NCBI RefSeq assembly: GCF_025567125.1
Contig: NZ_JAOQJI010000012.1
Location: forward strand, 1-64,000
Length of the DNA stretch: 64,000 nucleotides
Source: Phocaeicola fibrisolvens
Lineage (GTDB): Bacteria > Bacteroidota > Bacteroidia > Bacteroidales > Bacteroidaceae
Reading direction: 5' to 3'
The notes beneath the pieces were generated by a model. That model did not search any database, was not told the DNA's origin, and saw only the letters and a program-made list of their open reading frames with translations. The position numbers and the translations under genes are program-made. This document shows, one piece after another, positions 7,801 through 17,378 of the stretch (its first letter is position 1; the number at the start of each line of letters is the position of its first letter).

Positions 7801-8610
7801 CTAAAAATTTAAAATCAAAATGTTATTTATATATATCAATCCTTTCCAAAGGAAAAGAAGGGGGATGATTTCGAGGGTGCAAAAGTACAGAATTAAATGT
7901 AAAATGCCATGAAAATGATTGAAAAAGTTTCTAATGCATTTATAAAATAACAATATTTTGAAACAAATTACTACAATGAGTACGAAGGTTTTAGAAAAAT
8001 TAAAGTCTAGGTTGAAATAAACAATGAGCAAAGTCAGGGGAAATAGTATGAATGCAGCTCCACATAGAAGATCAAAATAAGCGGAAATCCATGTTTTATT
8101 TTTCTCTTTGTCAAAGAAAACCCAGTTGACCAGTTGGTAAAGACAAGCTTTGCCTGACACTGTCAACAGCATACAGGCGATATAAACAAGTAATATGATA
8201 GAATGTGGGACAACCTGAAACAGGAAGTTGTTTGTTTTCGAAAAGAAGTCGTAGACAAATAAACTGGCAGATATGCAACTGATTCCTCCCAAACTCAAGG
8301 TGTAGCGAAGGTCGAAGTTGGAAGTCTCGTCAAACAGGCCTGCCCGTTCCTTTTGGCGGAAGAAGGTCTTTAGGTGCTGATGGAGATATTTTTTCCCGTT
8401 TTTTAGTGCGTAGATAATTAGAAAAAAACAGAGGAAAACCACACAGGTTATCGGTAAGTCGGTGCGGAGCTGATAGGGAAGAGGCTCGCCCGGCATGCCT
8501 GTAGTACACCGCATTTCTTTGCTATGCAGCAGTGCGTTATCTATTTCCTTTACGTGCTGTTCGTAAAGTTCCTGGATTTGGGAAAAAACTATGTGGCAGA
8601 CTTTGTTCAT
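7801..8610 (-). CDS. DUF4271 membrane protein
   Basis: A 269-residue protein with about six hydrophobic segments: near residues 55-70, 105-125, 135-155, 180-200, 208-225 and 235-260. It has a soluble N-terminal 50 residues. It matches the Bacteroidetes family DUF4271, usually found directly upstream of hemD. No function is known for the family. Its ATG overlaps the stop of the LOG-family gene by 4 bp, so it is co-translated with it. Confidence 0.8.
   Translation of the reverse strand: MNKVCHIVFSQIQELYEQHVKEIDNALLHSKEMRCTTGMPGEPLPYQLRTDLPITCVVFLCFFLIIYALKNGKKYLHQHLKTFFRQKERAGLFDETSNFDLRYTLSLGGISCISASLFVYDFFSKTNNFLFQVVPHSIILLVYIACMLLTVSGKACLYQLVNWVFFDKEKNKTWISAYFDLLCGAAFILFPLTLLIVYFNLDFNFSKTFVLIVVICFKILLFYKCIRNFFNHFHGILHLILYFCTLEIIPLLFLWKGLIYINNILILNF
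7880..7887 (-). promoter_or_regulatory. Possible internal -7 box for hemD
   Basis: TACTTTTG on the minus strand inside the 3' end of the DUF4271 gene, 85 bp before the hemD ATG. There is no clear -33 element. Confidence 0.3.
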
Positions 8611-9194
8611 ATCGCTGCAAATTTACGAATTTCTTTGCTCCAATGGGGAATGGTATACAGCAAATCTACGGCTTCTTCTGGAGTTTCTGCTACATGCCAG
8701 ATGTTTTTGTGTTCCTGCCGCATGAAATGTTGGTCGATGGCCTGCTGGAGCATTTCTAATAGAGGGTCGTAAAAGTGGTTGATGTTCAATATGACGATGG
8801 GTTTCAGGTACAGTCCGAGCTGCTTCCAGGTAATGATTTCGAGCAGTTCTTCCAAGGTGCCGCATCCTCCGGGAAGGGCGATGACGCCGTCGGACATGTC
8901 GGCCATAAGTTGTTTGCGCTCGTGCATGTCTTTGGTCTCAATTAGTCGGGTCAGCCCTTTGTGGTGCCATCCTTGTTCGACCATAAAATGAGGTATAATA
9001 CCCGTCACAGTGCCTCCGGCAGCCAGTGTGGCGTCGCTGATGCGGCACATGAGTCCCAGGCATCCGGCTCCGTTGATGAGGTTGATGTGTTTCCGGGCCA
9101 GGATCTTTCCCAGTTGTTCAGCGGCTTCGAAGTAGATTGGATCAATTTTTGTGCTGGAGGCGCTGTACACGCATATATTTTTGATATCGTTCAT
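8607..9194 (-). CDS. LOG-family cytokinin riboside 5'-phosphate phosphoribohydrolase-like protein
   Basis: A 195-residue Rossmann-fold protein with the LOG-family signature PGGCGTLEELLE and the upstream motif MHERKQLM. Family members hydrolyse the N-glycosidic bond of nucleoside 5'-monophosphates, releasing the base and ribose 5-phosphate. The older label, lysine decarboxylase, is not supported. The ATG at 9194 is chosen because the alternative TTG at 9218 lies inside the -7 box. It is first in the operon with the DUF4271 and hemD genes. Confidence 0.9.
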   Translation of the reverse strand: MNDIKNICVYSASSTKIDPIYFEAAEQLGKILARKHINLINGAGCLGLMCRISDATLAAGGTVTGIIPHFMVEQGWHHKGLTRLIETKDMHERKQLMADMSDGVIALPGGCGTLEELLEIITWKQLGLYLKPIVILNINHFYDPLLEMLQQAIDQHFMRQEHKNIWHVAETPEEAVDLLYTIPHWSKEIRKFAAI

Positions 9195-9215
9195 TGCAAA
9201 GGAGAATAATTTTTG

Positions 9216-9245
9216 CAAAGATAGAGATTAAACAATTATATGCAA
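9216..9245 (-). promoter_or_regulatory. Promoter of the LOG-DUF4271-hemD operon
   Basis: TTG (9243-9245), a 19-bp spacer and TATCTTTG (9216-9223) on the minus strand. The -7 box ends 21 bp before the ATG, which gives a very short leader. Confidence 0.65.
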
Positions 9246-9287
9246 TGCCTGACATCGTCTGTAATTGTCAATATTATTAGGTAAAAG

Positions 9288-10601
9288 CTATTCCTCCAAA
9301 CGTCCCGTGCACCGCTTGTATTCTGTTTCATAAATTTTGTATTGCGTCAGTGCTTCGATACGGTTGCTTTCAGCCTGTTGCCATTGGGACTGTGCTTCCA
9401 GCAGGTCGGTCAGGGTGCTGAGGCCGTGGGTGTAGCGGTTGCGCATCACTCGCAGGCTTTCCTGGGCTTGCTTGGAACCGAGTGCGGCAGTTTGTACCAG
9501 GTTATATCCGTTGGTCAGGTTCTGGATGGCCTGTCGTACCTCGATGGTGAGCAGACGTGAATTTTGTTGTAGGTCCAGTTGGGCATTTTGCAAGTCCAGC
9601 TTGGCTTTCTTGATCTTTCTCAGTCCTTCTCCCCAATGGAAGAGGGGGATGCTTACCGAAGCCATGACCAGTCCGATACCGTCATCCATTTTTTGAGTAA
9701 AAGGAATGTAGTTTCCTTGCGGGTCGGCCGTCATCCCTTTCAGTTTGATGTTTCCGTAGTAGGCATATCCGGCAGAGAGTCCTATTTGCGGTAAAATATT
9801 CCCTCTGGCCAATTTTACTTGTTGTTCTTGGGCAGCAATCTGCTGTTTCAGCAATTTGAACTCAGGTCGGGAGTCAATTCCCTCTTCCAGTTGTTCGGGA
9901 GGCGTGACTTGGATAAGGGTGTCTGTGGGGAGAATCTGTGTTTCCAACGGTTCACCTAATACATGGCACAGGGCCAACCGGCATAGTTCGTTTCCATTCT
10001 GGGCCTTTTGCAGTTGATAGTTGATTTCACTTCGTTTGGCAGTGATGCGCAACAGCTCATTGTCTGTGCCCATTCCTGCTTTTACGGCTGTTTCTACCTG
10101 TTGGTATAGGGTATCCATTTGTGTGCGATACGCTTCCAGCATACGTACCTTTTGCTGGACGGCAATGTAGTTCCAGTAAGCCTTGTCTGCCTCCGCAATG
10201 ACTTCCATGCGTGTCTTTCTCCTGCTTTCGGCAGCACTTTCTCGACCAATCTGGGCCAGTTTGTTCCCTGCCCTGATTTTCCCTCCAGCATATAACGGCT
10301 GGGTCATACTGATGCCTGCCAGGTACATGCCGTGAATCTGAAGTTCCATCCCGGTCATTTCGACATCTGGAAACATATAGGACCCCGATACCATTCCGTC
10401 GAATTTAGGCAGATAGGAACTGAAGGCAATCTTCTGGTCCAGTTCGGCCTGCTGTAAGGCGTTGGTGGCTTTCTGTAGCTCCTCGTTGCGTAGCAGAGCC
10501 AGTTCCCGGCAATCGGCTTGTGTGAGTGAAAGTATATGTTGTGCAGGGAGCTGTGTCAGAAATCCGAGCCACAGTATTCCTCCTAAAATGTATCGTTTCA
10601 T
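9288..10601 (-). CDS. TolC-like outer membrane efflux protein
   Basis: A 437-residue exported protein with a signal peptide ending near LPAQH and two outer-membrane-efflux repeats rich in long coiled coils (about residues 30-225 and 230-430). Paired motifs such as NELLRITAKRSEINYQ and THGLSTLTDLLEAQSQWQQA are typical of the TolC fold. It forms the outer-membrane channel of the tripartite pump encoded by the two genes upstream. Its start overlaps the RND gene's stop by 4 bp. Confidence 0.93.
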   Translation of the reverse strand: MKRYILGGILWLGFLTQLPAQHILSLTQADCRELALLRNEELQKATNALQQAELDQKIAFSSYLPKFDGMVSGSYMFPDVEMTGMELQIHGMYLAGISMTQPLYAGGKIRAGNKLAQIGRESAAESRRKTRMEVIAEADKAYWNYIAVQQKVRMLEAYRTQMDTLYQQVETAVKAGMGTDNELLRITAKRSEINYQLQKAQNGNELCRLALCHVLGEPLETQILPTDTLIQVTPPEQLEEGIDSRPEFKLLKQQIAAQEQQVKLARGNILPQIGLSAGYAYYGNIKLKGMTADPQGNYIPFTQKMDDGIGLVMASVSIPLFHWGEGLRKIKKAKLDLQNAQLDLQQNSRLLTIEVRQAIQNLTNGYNLVQTAALGSKQAQESLRVMRNRYTHGLSTLTDLLEAQSQWQQAESNRIEALTQYKIYETEYKRCTGRLEE

Positions 10602-13600
10602 AATTGTTGTATGGATGAAGGGTTAGACATGGAGTTGGGTTTGTGTATATGGAACAGAGCGGTATAGAAAATGGGGAGCAGCACGAGGGTAATGAGGGTA
10701 CCTACGGTCAGTCCTCCCATAATCGTGATGGCCATGGAACCATACATCGGATCGTTTACCAGTGGAATCATGCCCACAATGGTGGTCAGGGAGGCCATCA
10801 GTACGGGGCGTACACGTGAAACGGTCGCTTCCACCACCGCATGATAAGGGTGGAGATGTTCTTCCTGTTGCAAGCGATTGATTTCATCGACCAGCACAAT
10901 AGCGTTTTTCACCATCATGCCGATAAGTCCCATCATTCCGATGATAGCCATAAAGGTAAAGGGCTGTCGGAACAGCAACAGGGCGGGCGTGATGCCACAG
11001 AAAACAAACGGGAAACAGAGTAAAATGAGTATTACTTTTTTCCAACTGTTGAAAAGTAATAACAGGATGCCCAGAATGATGAAGAGGGTCACAGGCAGGT
11101 ATTTCATGAGGTTGCCGATGGCTTCTCCCTGCAATTCACCTTCGCCTACCCATCGCATTTTGTAACCGTCCGGCAGAGGGATGCCTTCGATTTCTTTCTG
11201 AATGGAAGCAACTACTTTCGCTGGAGTGGCTTCGTATAAGTCGGTATTGGGGTCACATTCCGCTTCGATGGCTCTTTGTCCGTTGAGACGATAGATGTAG
11301 TTGTTTTCCCAGTCCAGCCGAATTTGACGGGCTACATTGCCGAGGGGTACACTACGGAACAATTGGTCTTGTAACTCATCGGTTTTGGTGGAACCGGTCA
11401 GCACTCCTTTCAGTGCGTCGTCGTCCATGCGCAGGTTCAACGTACTCCATACGGGAATATCATTCAGGTTGGTAATCCGGCTTCCGTCGGCATTCCGTAC
11501 CAGCAGGTGGATGAGTACGGTCCGGTCTTGGTCGTTCAATACACCTACGGGTAATCCGTCGGTAGCGGCCAGCAGGGCATTTCCTACATCACTCCGTTCG
11601 ATACCTGACCTTAATGCATCTTCGCGTACATAATCGGCTGTCAGGGTCTTGCCTTTGGGTTTCCAGTTGTTACCCACAGAATAAGGGTCTACATACGGGC
11701 AGCGGCGCATAATATCTTCTGCCTGTTGACTCAGTTTCCGTAGGATGGCAGGATCCGGACCTGAAAACTCGACTTCCACTGTATGAGAGGAGGCGATGGA
11801 GAAATTGTATTTCCGGATGCGGATGTACGCATCGGGATAACGTTCACGCAGAAGTTTTCTGACTGCAGGTATTTGTGCAACCACGGTCTCATAATCTTTA
11901 CAGTCGACCATCAGTTCGCCGTAACAGTCGCCTCCTGAGGTCATGGGACGCACCAGGCAGTAATGGGCAGGTGCACTTCCCATGCTGGCAGCTACTCGCT
12001 CAATGGCAGGATTTTTCTTCAGCAGGGCCGACATTTCCAAAAGGTCTTTTCGTATACGGTCGGGGTCGGTTTGCGAAGGAAGAAAATATTCTACAATGAA
12101 TTGCTTGTAGTCGAAATCAGGAAAAAACAGATTTTTTACCTTCGTCATGCCGAATATACAAAGCGCCAAGAGGATGAAGGCGGTAGCCAGTGTCGTCTTT
12201 TTGTATTCTACCAGCAAGCTGATGGTACGACGGATAAATCGGTGGATGGGTGAATGGTATATTTGTGGCTGTTGAGTCTTTTTTTTACGGGTAGGCAGCC
12301 ACGATTTGGCACACACAGGTACTTGGGTCAATGCCAGTATCCAGCTGGCCAGCAAGCTGACACAGAGTACCAGGAACAGGTCGCCGGCATATTCTCCGGC
12401 TGAATCGGGAGAAAGATATACCGCAAGGAAAGTCGATACGGCAATCAGGGTAGCTCCCAGCAGAGGCATGGCGGTGTGCTGTCCGATGCGGTACAAATAA
12501 GTCTTTGGTCCTAGCCCACGTGCTTTGTCAATCAAAATACCGTCCATGATGACGATGGCATTGTCCACCAGCATCCCCATGGCCACGATAAAAGCCCCGA
12601 GGGAGATGCGTTGAAGCGTGGTGCCACACATCAACAGAATGGGGAAGGAGACAGCGATAGTCAGAATCAGTCCGAAGCCGATGATGAGGCCGCTGCGGAA
12701 TCCCATGGTGAAGATAAGTATCAGGATGACAATCAGGACCGATTCTACCAGGTTGACCATAAAGGAACTGATGGCTTCATCCACCTTGTCGGGTTGGAAG
12801 AATATCTTTTCCATTTCCATTCCTACGGGAATCTGTGGCATGATTTCTGCCAGCCGTTTTTCAACCGCTTTTCCCACATCGGGGACAATGGCATTTTCTT
12901 CCATGGTCAGGCAGATGGCCAGGGCCGGTTTTCCGTCCACGAAGAAACCGTTCCGTTGCGGCTCACTATAGGTACGTTCTATTTGTGCAATATCTCCCAG
13001 TCGGATGGTTTTTCCCTGTGGGGTACGAATAAGCAGGTTACGGATGTCTTTCTCATCAGTAACGGCACTGCTCACATGCAATGGCAGCCGGTCGCTCTCA
13101 TTCTGGTAACTGCCAGCGTTGACGGTTTTTCCGGCATTCTGCAGGCTCATCATGATTTGGGTAGGGATAATGCCATTACGGGCAATCTTCTCTTTCGATA
13201 ACGTAATTTGAATGACTTCATCCCGGTTGCCTGTGATGAGGATACGTTTCACACCCTTTACTCCCAGCAGTTCCCGGCGTATCAGTTTGGCGTACTTATA
13301 GAGTTCCGGATAAGAATAGCCTTCACCTGTGAAAGCATAGAAGATGCCGTACACATCCATCATGTCGTCTATGACAATCGGGTCATAGCAGTCTTGTGGC
13401 AATTTGGAACGGCTGTCGTTCACTTTCCGTCGCAGAAGGTCGAAGTGCTGTTCCAAGTCTTTTTGGAGAACGGTCATCTGGAATTCGACGGTGATTGTGG
13501 CCATCCCGTTCTGGCATTCCGATTTGATTTTCTTGACATTGGGAAGGGCGCGGAGTTCGTCTTCCATGGTTTGTGCCACTTTCAGCTCCACTTCATGTGC

Positions 13601-13771
13601 GGTAGCTCCCGGATAAGGTACGATGACCATGGCTTGCTTGACGGAGACAGCCGGGTCTTCCAGTTTGGGCATTTGCAGAAAGGCCAGCACACCGGCTATT
13701 AGAATGAATGTCATGAGCGACCAGAACAAGGTAGGCCGCTTCATAAAGTATTCGGTGAGTTTTATTTTCAT
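10598..13771 (-). CDS. RND efflux transporter, inner-membrane pump subunit
   Basis: A 1057-residue AcrB-type protein with 12 predicted membrane segments and two large periplasmic loops. TM1 (TLFWSLMTFILIAGVLAFL) is followed by the MPKLEDPAVSVKQA loop. In TM4 the proton-relay motif reads GMLVDNAIVIMDG, so the second aspartate of the classical VDD is asparagine, as in a number of HAE1-type pumps. The second half contains GMMGLIGMMVKNAIVLVDEI. It exchanges protons for drugs, bile acids or similar compounds; the substrate cannot be read from sequence. It is the middle gene of the operon, with 1-bp and 4-bp overlaps. Confidence 0.95.
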   Translation of the reverse strand: MKIKLTEYFMKRPTLFWSLMTFILIAGVLAFLQMPKLEDPAVSVKQAMVIVPYPGATAHEVELKVAQTMEDELRALPNVKKIKSECQNGMATITVEFQMTVLQKDLEQHFDLLRRKVNDSRSKLPQDCYDPIVIDDMMDVYGIFYAFTGEGYSYPELYKYAKLIRRELLGVKGVKRILITGNRDEVIQITLSKEKIARNGIIPTQIMMSLQNAGKTVNAGSYQNESDRLPLHVSSAVTDEKDIRNLLIRTPQGKTIRLGDIAQIERTYSEPQRNGFFVDGKPALAICLTMEENAIVPDVGKAVEKRLAEIMPQIPVGMEMEKIFFQPDKVDEAISSFMVNLVESVLIVILILIFTMGFRSGLIIGFGLILTIAVSFPILLMCGTTLQRISLGAFIVAMGMLVDNAIVIMDGILIDKARGLGPKTYLYRIGQHTAMPLLGATLIAVSTFLAVYLSPDSAGEYAGDLFLVLCVSLLASWILALTQVPVCAKSWLPTRKKKTQQPQIYHSPIHRFIRRTISLLVEYKKTTLATAFILLALCIFGMTKVKNLFFPDFDYKQFIVEYFLPSQTDPDRIRKDLLEMSALLKKNPAIERVAASMGSAPAHYCLVRPMTSGGDCYGELMVDCKDYETVVAQIPAVRKLLRERYPDAYIRIRKYNFSIASSHTVEVEFSGPDPAILRKLSQQAEDIMRRCPYVDPYSVGNNWKPKGKTLTADYVREDALRSGIERSDVGNALLAATDGLPVGVLNDQDRTVLIHLLVRNADGSRITNLNDIPVWSTLNLRMDDDALKGVLTGSTKTDELQDQLFRSVPLGNVARQIRLDWENNYIYRLNGQRAIEAECDPNTDLYEATPAKVVASIQKEIEGIPLPDGYKMRWVGEGELQGEAIGNLMKYLPVTLFIILGILLLLFNSWKKVILILLCFPFVFCGITPALLLFRQPFTFMAIIGMMGLIGMMVKNAIVLVDEINRLQQEEHLHPYHAVVEATVSRVRPVLMASLTTIVGMIPLVNDPMYGSMAITIMGGLTVGTLITLVLLPIFYTALFHIHKPNSMSNPSSIQQL

Positions 13772-14829
13772 CAGATAAGTCCTCCTACGTTGGTTTTACT
13801 ATCCGTATGGATGACACGGACTTTTTCGTTCTCTTGCAGGGCATTTACTCCTGCCTTTATGATTTGTTCATCCCCTTTCAGTCCGGCTGTAATGACGGCA
13901 CGGCCTTTTTCATCTATTTCGCTGCAGTTCACTTTCCGTTTGCTGACGGTAGAGTCGGTATTCATTACCCAGACATAGGTTTCTTCCTGTGATTGAATGA
14001 GGGCATGCAGGGGAAGTGTAAAAGAAGCACGAAGACTGTCGGTAGCTGCAATGTAGATGCGTACATTGACATTTATGCCTGCACTGAGCCGTGAGTTGGT
14101 TTTCTTCTGAAAGGTCAGTTTCAGCTGGTATAACTGATTTCCATCTGCTTTGGGGGTGATGCTTGATATTTTCATGGGAATATCTTCTCCTTTTGCAGAA
14201 GGAAGTTCGCAGGTGATACGCTGGAAGCGGGAACGAAGCTGATATACCTCAGCCGGCAGTTCGGTTTCCACTTCCATGGAATGCATGTCGAGCAGGTTGA
14301 TGACAGGAGTGCCTGCGTCTACCATTTCCGATGGAGCAAAATTGACGCTTTGTATGTATCCGTCGGTAGGAGCATACAAGCGTGTATATGCCAGCTTGTT
14401 ACGGTTGACTTGCAATTGTACTTTCAATTGCTGCAGTCCGGCCTGTGCTTTTTCATAATCGTTTATGGAAATACTTTTGCTGCGATATAAGGCTTCTGTC
14501 CGTTTGACTTCATCTTCCAGTTGCTTGCATTGTATTTCCAAAGCTTGTACACCTAGTTGGTAGTCTGTGTGGTCCAGCTGGGCGATTAACTGCCCCTTCT
14601 TTACATAATCTCCTTCTTTTACGTATATTTTTTCAATTTGTCCTGCGGTTTTAAATCCCAGTCCGATGTTATGGCTTTCTTGTACCACTCCAGAAAAGTT
14701 TTTGATGCTCTCTGCTCCAGACGGGATAGGAGTGGTCAACATCACACTGCGGATAAAGGTTTGCGTGGGCTTTTCTGTGCATCCACTGGCCAACCAGAGA
14801 AGGAAGGGAAGTAATAATAATCGTTTCAT
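13771..14829 (-). CDS. RND efflux periplasmic adaptor lipoprotein (membrane fusion protein)
   Basis: A 352-residue lipoprotein. The signal MKRLLLLPFLLWLASGC puts the lipidated cysteine at residue 17. The membrane-fusion-protein order is visible: a barrel-sandwich lipoyl half-motif (GLGFKTAGQIEKIYVKEGDY), an alpha-hairpin (about 90-140), the second lipoyl half (LYAPTDGYIQSVNF), a beta-barrel and a C-terminal membrane-proximal domain. It bridges the RND pump and the TolC-like channel. The ATG at 14829 is preferred over the upstream frame to 14859 because it starts the signal peptide. It is first in the operon and divergent from the AraC-type gene. Confidence 0.94.
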   Translation of the reverse strand: MKRLLLLPFLLWLASGCTEKPTQTFIRSVMLTTPIPSGAESIKNFSGVVQESHNIGLGFKTAGQIEKIYVKEGDYVKKGQLIAQLDHTDYQLGVQALEIQCKQLEDEVKRTEALYRSKSISINDYEKAQAGLQQLKVQLQVNRNKLAYTRLYAPTDGYIQSVNFAPSEMVDAGTPVINLLDMHSMEVETELPAEVYQLRSRFQRITCELPSAKGEDIPMKISSITPKADGNQLYQLKLTFQKKTNSRLSAGINVNVRIYIAATDSLRASFTLPLHALIQSQEETYVWVMNTDSTVSKRKVNCSEIDEKGRAVITAGLKGDEQIIKAGVNALQENEKVRVIHTDSKTNVGGLI

Positions 14830-14907
14830 CTGTATGGATTTAGAAGTTCTTTGATGCAAAGGTCACATTTTTTGTTTTCTTCTTTACACCCTTATCAGCC
14901 TGCAAAA

Positions 14908-14970
14908 TGTCCTAAAGGTTGGATTAGTGGATTAAATAACCTGTTTTTTCCTTGTTTTCTGTTCTAAAGG
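14908..14970. promoter_or_regulatory. Pair of direct repeats between the efflux operon and the AraC-type gene
   Basis: TGTCCTAAAGG (14908-14918) and TGTTCTAAAGG (14960-14970) match at 10 of 11 positions. They are 52 bp apart, close to five helical turns. The second copy ends 2 bp before the -7 box of the AraC-type gene. This suits binding sites for that regulator; this is an inference. Confidence 0.5.
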
Positions 14971-14972
14971 AC

Positions 14973-14980
14973 TATCTTTG
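14973..14980 (+). promoter_or_regulatory. -7 box of the AraC-type regulator gene
   Basis: TATCTTTG, 23 bp before the ATG at 15004. A TTG at 14952-14954 lies 18 bp upstream as a possible -33 element. Confidence 0.55.
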
Positions 14981-15003
14981 TAAAGAAATAAAGAGCAAAA
15001 TAG

Positions 15004-15915
15004 ATGAAGAAAGAAGATTCTATTTTTAAGGAATTGCATTTGTTGATGCTTCCTGATGTGGGGCGTACGCTGATTTATGGAAATGAACTGGTTTTGCTGG
15101 ATAACATCGGAATGGATGTGGAGGAGGAACTGGTTTCTGATTTTGTGTCTCCTTCCTACCCTTTCAAGCTGACTTTTACCCTGGTGATGTTCTGTTTGCG
15201 TGGTACCATGCGGGTACGGCTACAGTTGAAAGAATATGTATTGTCGGAGAATGATGTACTGGTGGTGCTTCCAGGTACGATTGGAGAATGTCTGGAAGTG
15301 AGTGCAGAGGCAAAGGTGGCAGTTATCGGGATGTCCGGTCATCGTTTGTGGAAAGGTCAACAATCGTCCTTAAGTATGGCTTTCCTGCGTTTTCTTACTG
15401 CTACTCCCCTGATACATATCTCGTCGACTCAAATGGAAGAGTGTATGATACTCTATCATTTGATGCGGAAAAAGCTGGAGCAACCCGGTTATAAATTTAA
15501 GCTGGAAGCCATAGCAGGCTATTTGCAGGTATTCTTTTACAATGGATGCCAATGGTTGTTGGAGTATGACCGGCAGCAGGTGCGTAAAGTGGAAAGCAGG
15601 CAGGAAAAGTTGTTTGAGGCCTTTCTGGAGTTGGTGCAAACGCATTATAGAGAACATCGGAACATGTGTTTCTATGCTGAAAAACTTTGCCTGACGCCCA
15701 AATATCTTTCGCAGGTCATTTGGGAGGTAAGTGACCGCCATGCTCCGGATTGGATTCGCGATTGTGTGATTCTGGAAGCAAAGGCTTTGTTGAAAAGTGG
15801 ACAATACACTGTCCAGCAGGTAGGTGATTTCCTGAATTTTGCAAATGCCTCTTTCTTTGGCAAATATTTTAAGGCTGCGGTAGGATGTACTCCCCGGCAA
15901 TACATGTGGAGATAG
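15004..15915 (+). CDS. AraC-family transcriptional regulator
   Basis: The 303-residue protein has an N-terminal cupin-like sensing domain (about 30-170) and a C-terminal AraC double helix-turn-helix domain (about 205-303). The signature is visible as MCFYAEKLCLTPKYLSQVIW, then VGDFLNFANASFFGKYFKAAVG and CTPRQYM at the end. It is transcribed divergently from the RND efflux operon, 174 bp apart, and repeated motifs in the gap make it the likely regulator of that pump. The inducer is unknown. Confidence 0.9.
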   Translation: MKKEDSIFKELHLLMLPDVGRTLIYGNELVLLDNIGMDVEEELVSDFVSPSYPFKLTFTLVMFCLRGTMRVRLQLKEYVLSENDVLVVLPGTIGECLEVSAEAKVAVIGMSGHRLWKGQQSSLSMAFLRFLTATPLIHISSTQMEECMILYHLMRKKLEQPGYKFKLEAIAGYLQVFFYNGCQWLLEYDRQQVRKVESRQEKLFEAFLELVQTHYREHRNMCFYAEKLCLTPKYLSQVIWEVSDRHAPDWIRDCVILEAKALLKSGQYTVQQVGDFLNFANASFFGKYFKAAVGCTPRQYMWR

Positions 15916-15925
15916 CCAGTTTGAA

Positions 15926-15970
15926 AAACAAAAAGCAGGAAGAGAACTTTGAGATTCTCTTTCTGCTTTC
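15926..15970. terminator. Bidirectional terminator between the AraC-type gene and metK
   Basis: A 15-bp stem (15932-15946 with 15955-15969, one G-U pair) with an 8-base loop. A-rich and T-rich flanks on either side suit both converging genes. Confidence 0.7.
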
Positions 15971-15998
15971 TGTAGTGATTGTGAATATATTATTCGGA

Positions 15999-17294
15999 TT
16001 ATTTCAGTCCGAAAGCTTCTTTCACTTTGTCTACATAATCCAGCTTCTCCCAAGTGAAGAGTTCCACTTCTACGTCCTTATTACCTTCGTAAACCGATTC
16101 GAAATGTTTGGTAACGATTTGCGGTTCACGGCCCATGTGTCCGTAAGCAGCAGTTTCGCTATAAATCGGGTTGCGCAGCTTTAAGCGTTCTTCGATGGCA
16201 CGCGGACGCATGTCGAAGATTTCATCCACTTTCTTAGCGATTTCTCCGTCGGTCAGAGCTACATTGCTACGTCCGTAAGTATTTACGTAGATATTGATCG
16301 GACGTGCTACTCCGATGGCGTATGAAACCTGTACCAATACTTCGTCTGCTACTCCGGCAGCTACCAGGTTCTTGGCAATGTGGCGTGCAGCGTATGCAGC
16401 ACTACGGTCTACCTTGCTGGGGTCTTTTCCTGAGAAAGCACCTCCTCCGTGAGCTCCGGCACCACCGTAAGTATCTACAATAATCTTACGGCCAGTCAGT
16501 CCAGTATCACCGTGAGGACCACCAATCACGAACTTACCGGTCGGGTTCACATGGTATTTGATTTTATCGTTGAACAAGGCCAGTACTTTCGGGTTGTGGA
16601 TTTCAGCAATGACACGCGGCATCAGGATTTCGATGACATCCTTGCGGATTTGGGCCAGCATTTCCTCGTCGGCTTTCAGCTGTGCTTCCTTGGAATCGTT
16701 TTCCGGCTGGATGAATTCGTCGTGCTGGGTAGATACCACGATGGTATCGATACGTACCGGACGGCGGTCGTCATCGTATTCAATGGTTACCTGGCTCTTT
16801 GAATCCGGACGGAGGTAAGTCATGACCTTTCCTTCGCGGCGGATTTCGGCCAGTACCATCAGCAGTTTGTGTGCCAGGTCGAGCGACAGCGGCATGTAGT
16901 TTTCTGTTTCGTTGGTTGCATAGCCAAACATCATACCCTGGTCACCGGCTCCCTGGTTCATCGGGTCTTCGCGTTCCACGCCGCGGTTGATGTCAGGGCT
17001 TTGTTCGTGGATGGCAGAGAATACACCACAAGAGTTACCTTCGAACATGTATTCGCTCTTGGTATAGCCTATTTTGTTAATCACTTCGCGTGCCACGCGT
17101 TGCAAATCGATATACGCTTTGGTTTTCACTTCTCCTGCCAACACCACCTGTCCGGTAGTTACCAGCGTTTCGCAAGCTACTTTTGAACTGGGGTCGTAAG
17201 CCAACAGTTTGTCAAGCACAGCGTCCGAAATTTGATCGGCCACTTTGTCGGGGTGTCCTTCAGACACCGATTCGGATGTGAATAAGTATCCCAT
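15999..17294 (-). CDS. metK: S-adenosylmethionine synthetase
   Basis: A 431-residue cytoplasmic enzyme that makes S-adenosylmethionine from methionine and ATP. Visible motifs are SEGHPDKVADQISDAVLD at the N-terminus, the signature GAGDQGMMFGYA, and the phosphate loop GGGAFSGKDPSKVDRSAAY. It is longer than the 384 residues of the E. coli enzyme, as in other Bacteroidetes. A SAM-II-like aptamer sits in the leader (17379-17434), so feedback by the product is likely. It ends at a terminator shared with the converging AraC-type gene. Confidence 0.97.
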   Translation of the reverse strand: MGYLFTSESVSEGHPDKVADQISDAVLDKLLAYDPSSKVACETLVTTGQVVLAGEVKTKAYIDLQRVAREVINKIGYTKSEYMFEGNSCGVFSAIHEQSPDINRGVEREDPMNQGAGDQGMMFGYATNETENYMPLSLDLAHKLLMVLAEIRREGKVMTYLRPDSKSQVTIEYDDDRRPVRIDTIVVSTQHDEFIQPENDSKEAQLKADEEMLAQIRKDVIEILMPRVIAEIHNPKVLALFNDKIKYHVNPTGKFVIGGPHGDTGLTGRKIIVDTYGGAGAHGGGAFSGKDPSKVDRSAAYAARHIAKNLVAAGVADEVLVQVSYAIGVARPINIYVNTYGRSNVALTDGEIAKKVDEIFDMRPRAIEERLKLRNPIYSETAAYGHMGREPQIVTKHFESVYEGNKDVEVELFTWEKLDYVDKVKEAFGLK

Positions 17295-17378
17295 TGTTTT
17301 GGTAAATTAAATAAGTTGTTAATGGTTTGGTTTATCCGTGTACGGACAGAGTAGAGAAGTAATCTTCAAGGAAATCTA

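Noticed and set aside
8607..9194. Lysine decarboxylase
   Set aside because: The PGGCGTLEE motif belongs to the LOG phosphoribohydrolase family; there is no PLP-binding signature.
13208..13702. Open frame of 164 codons on the plus strand
   Set aside because: Antisense to the RND pump gene, which has full family motifs over this stretch.
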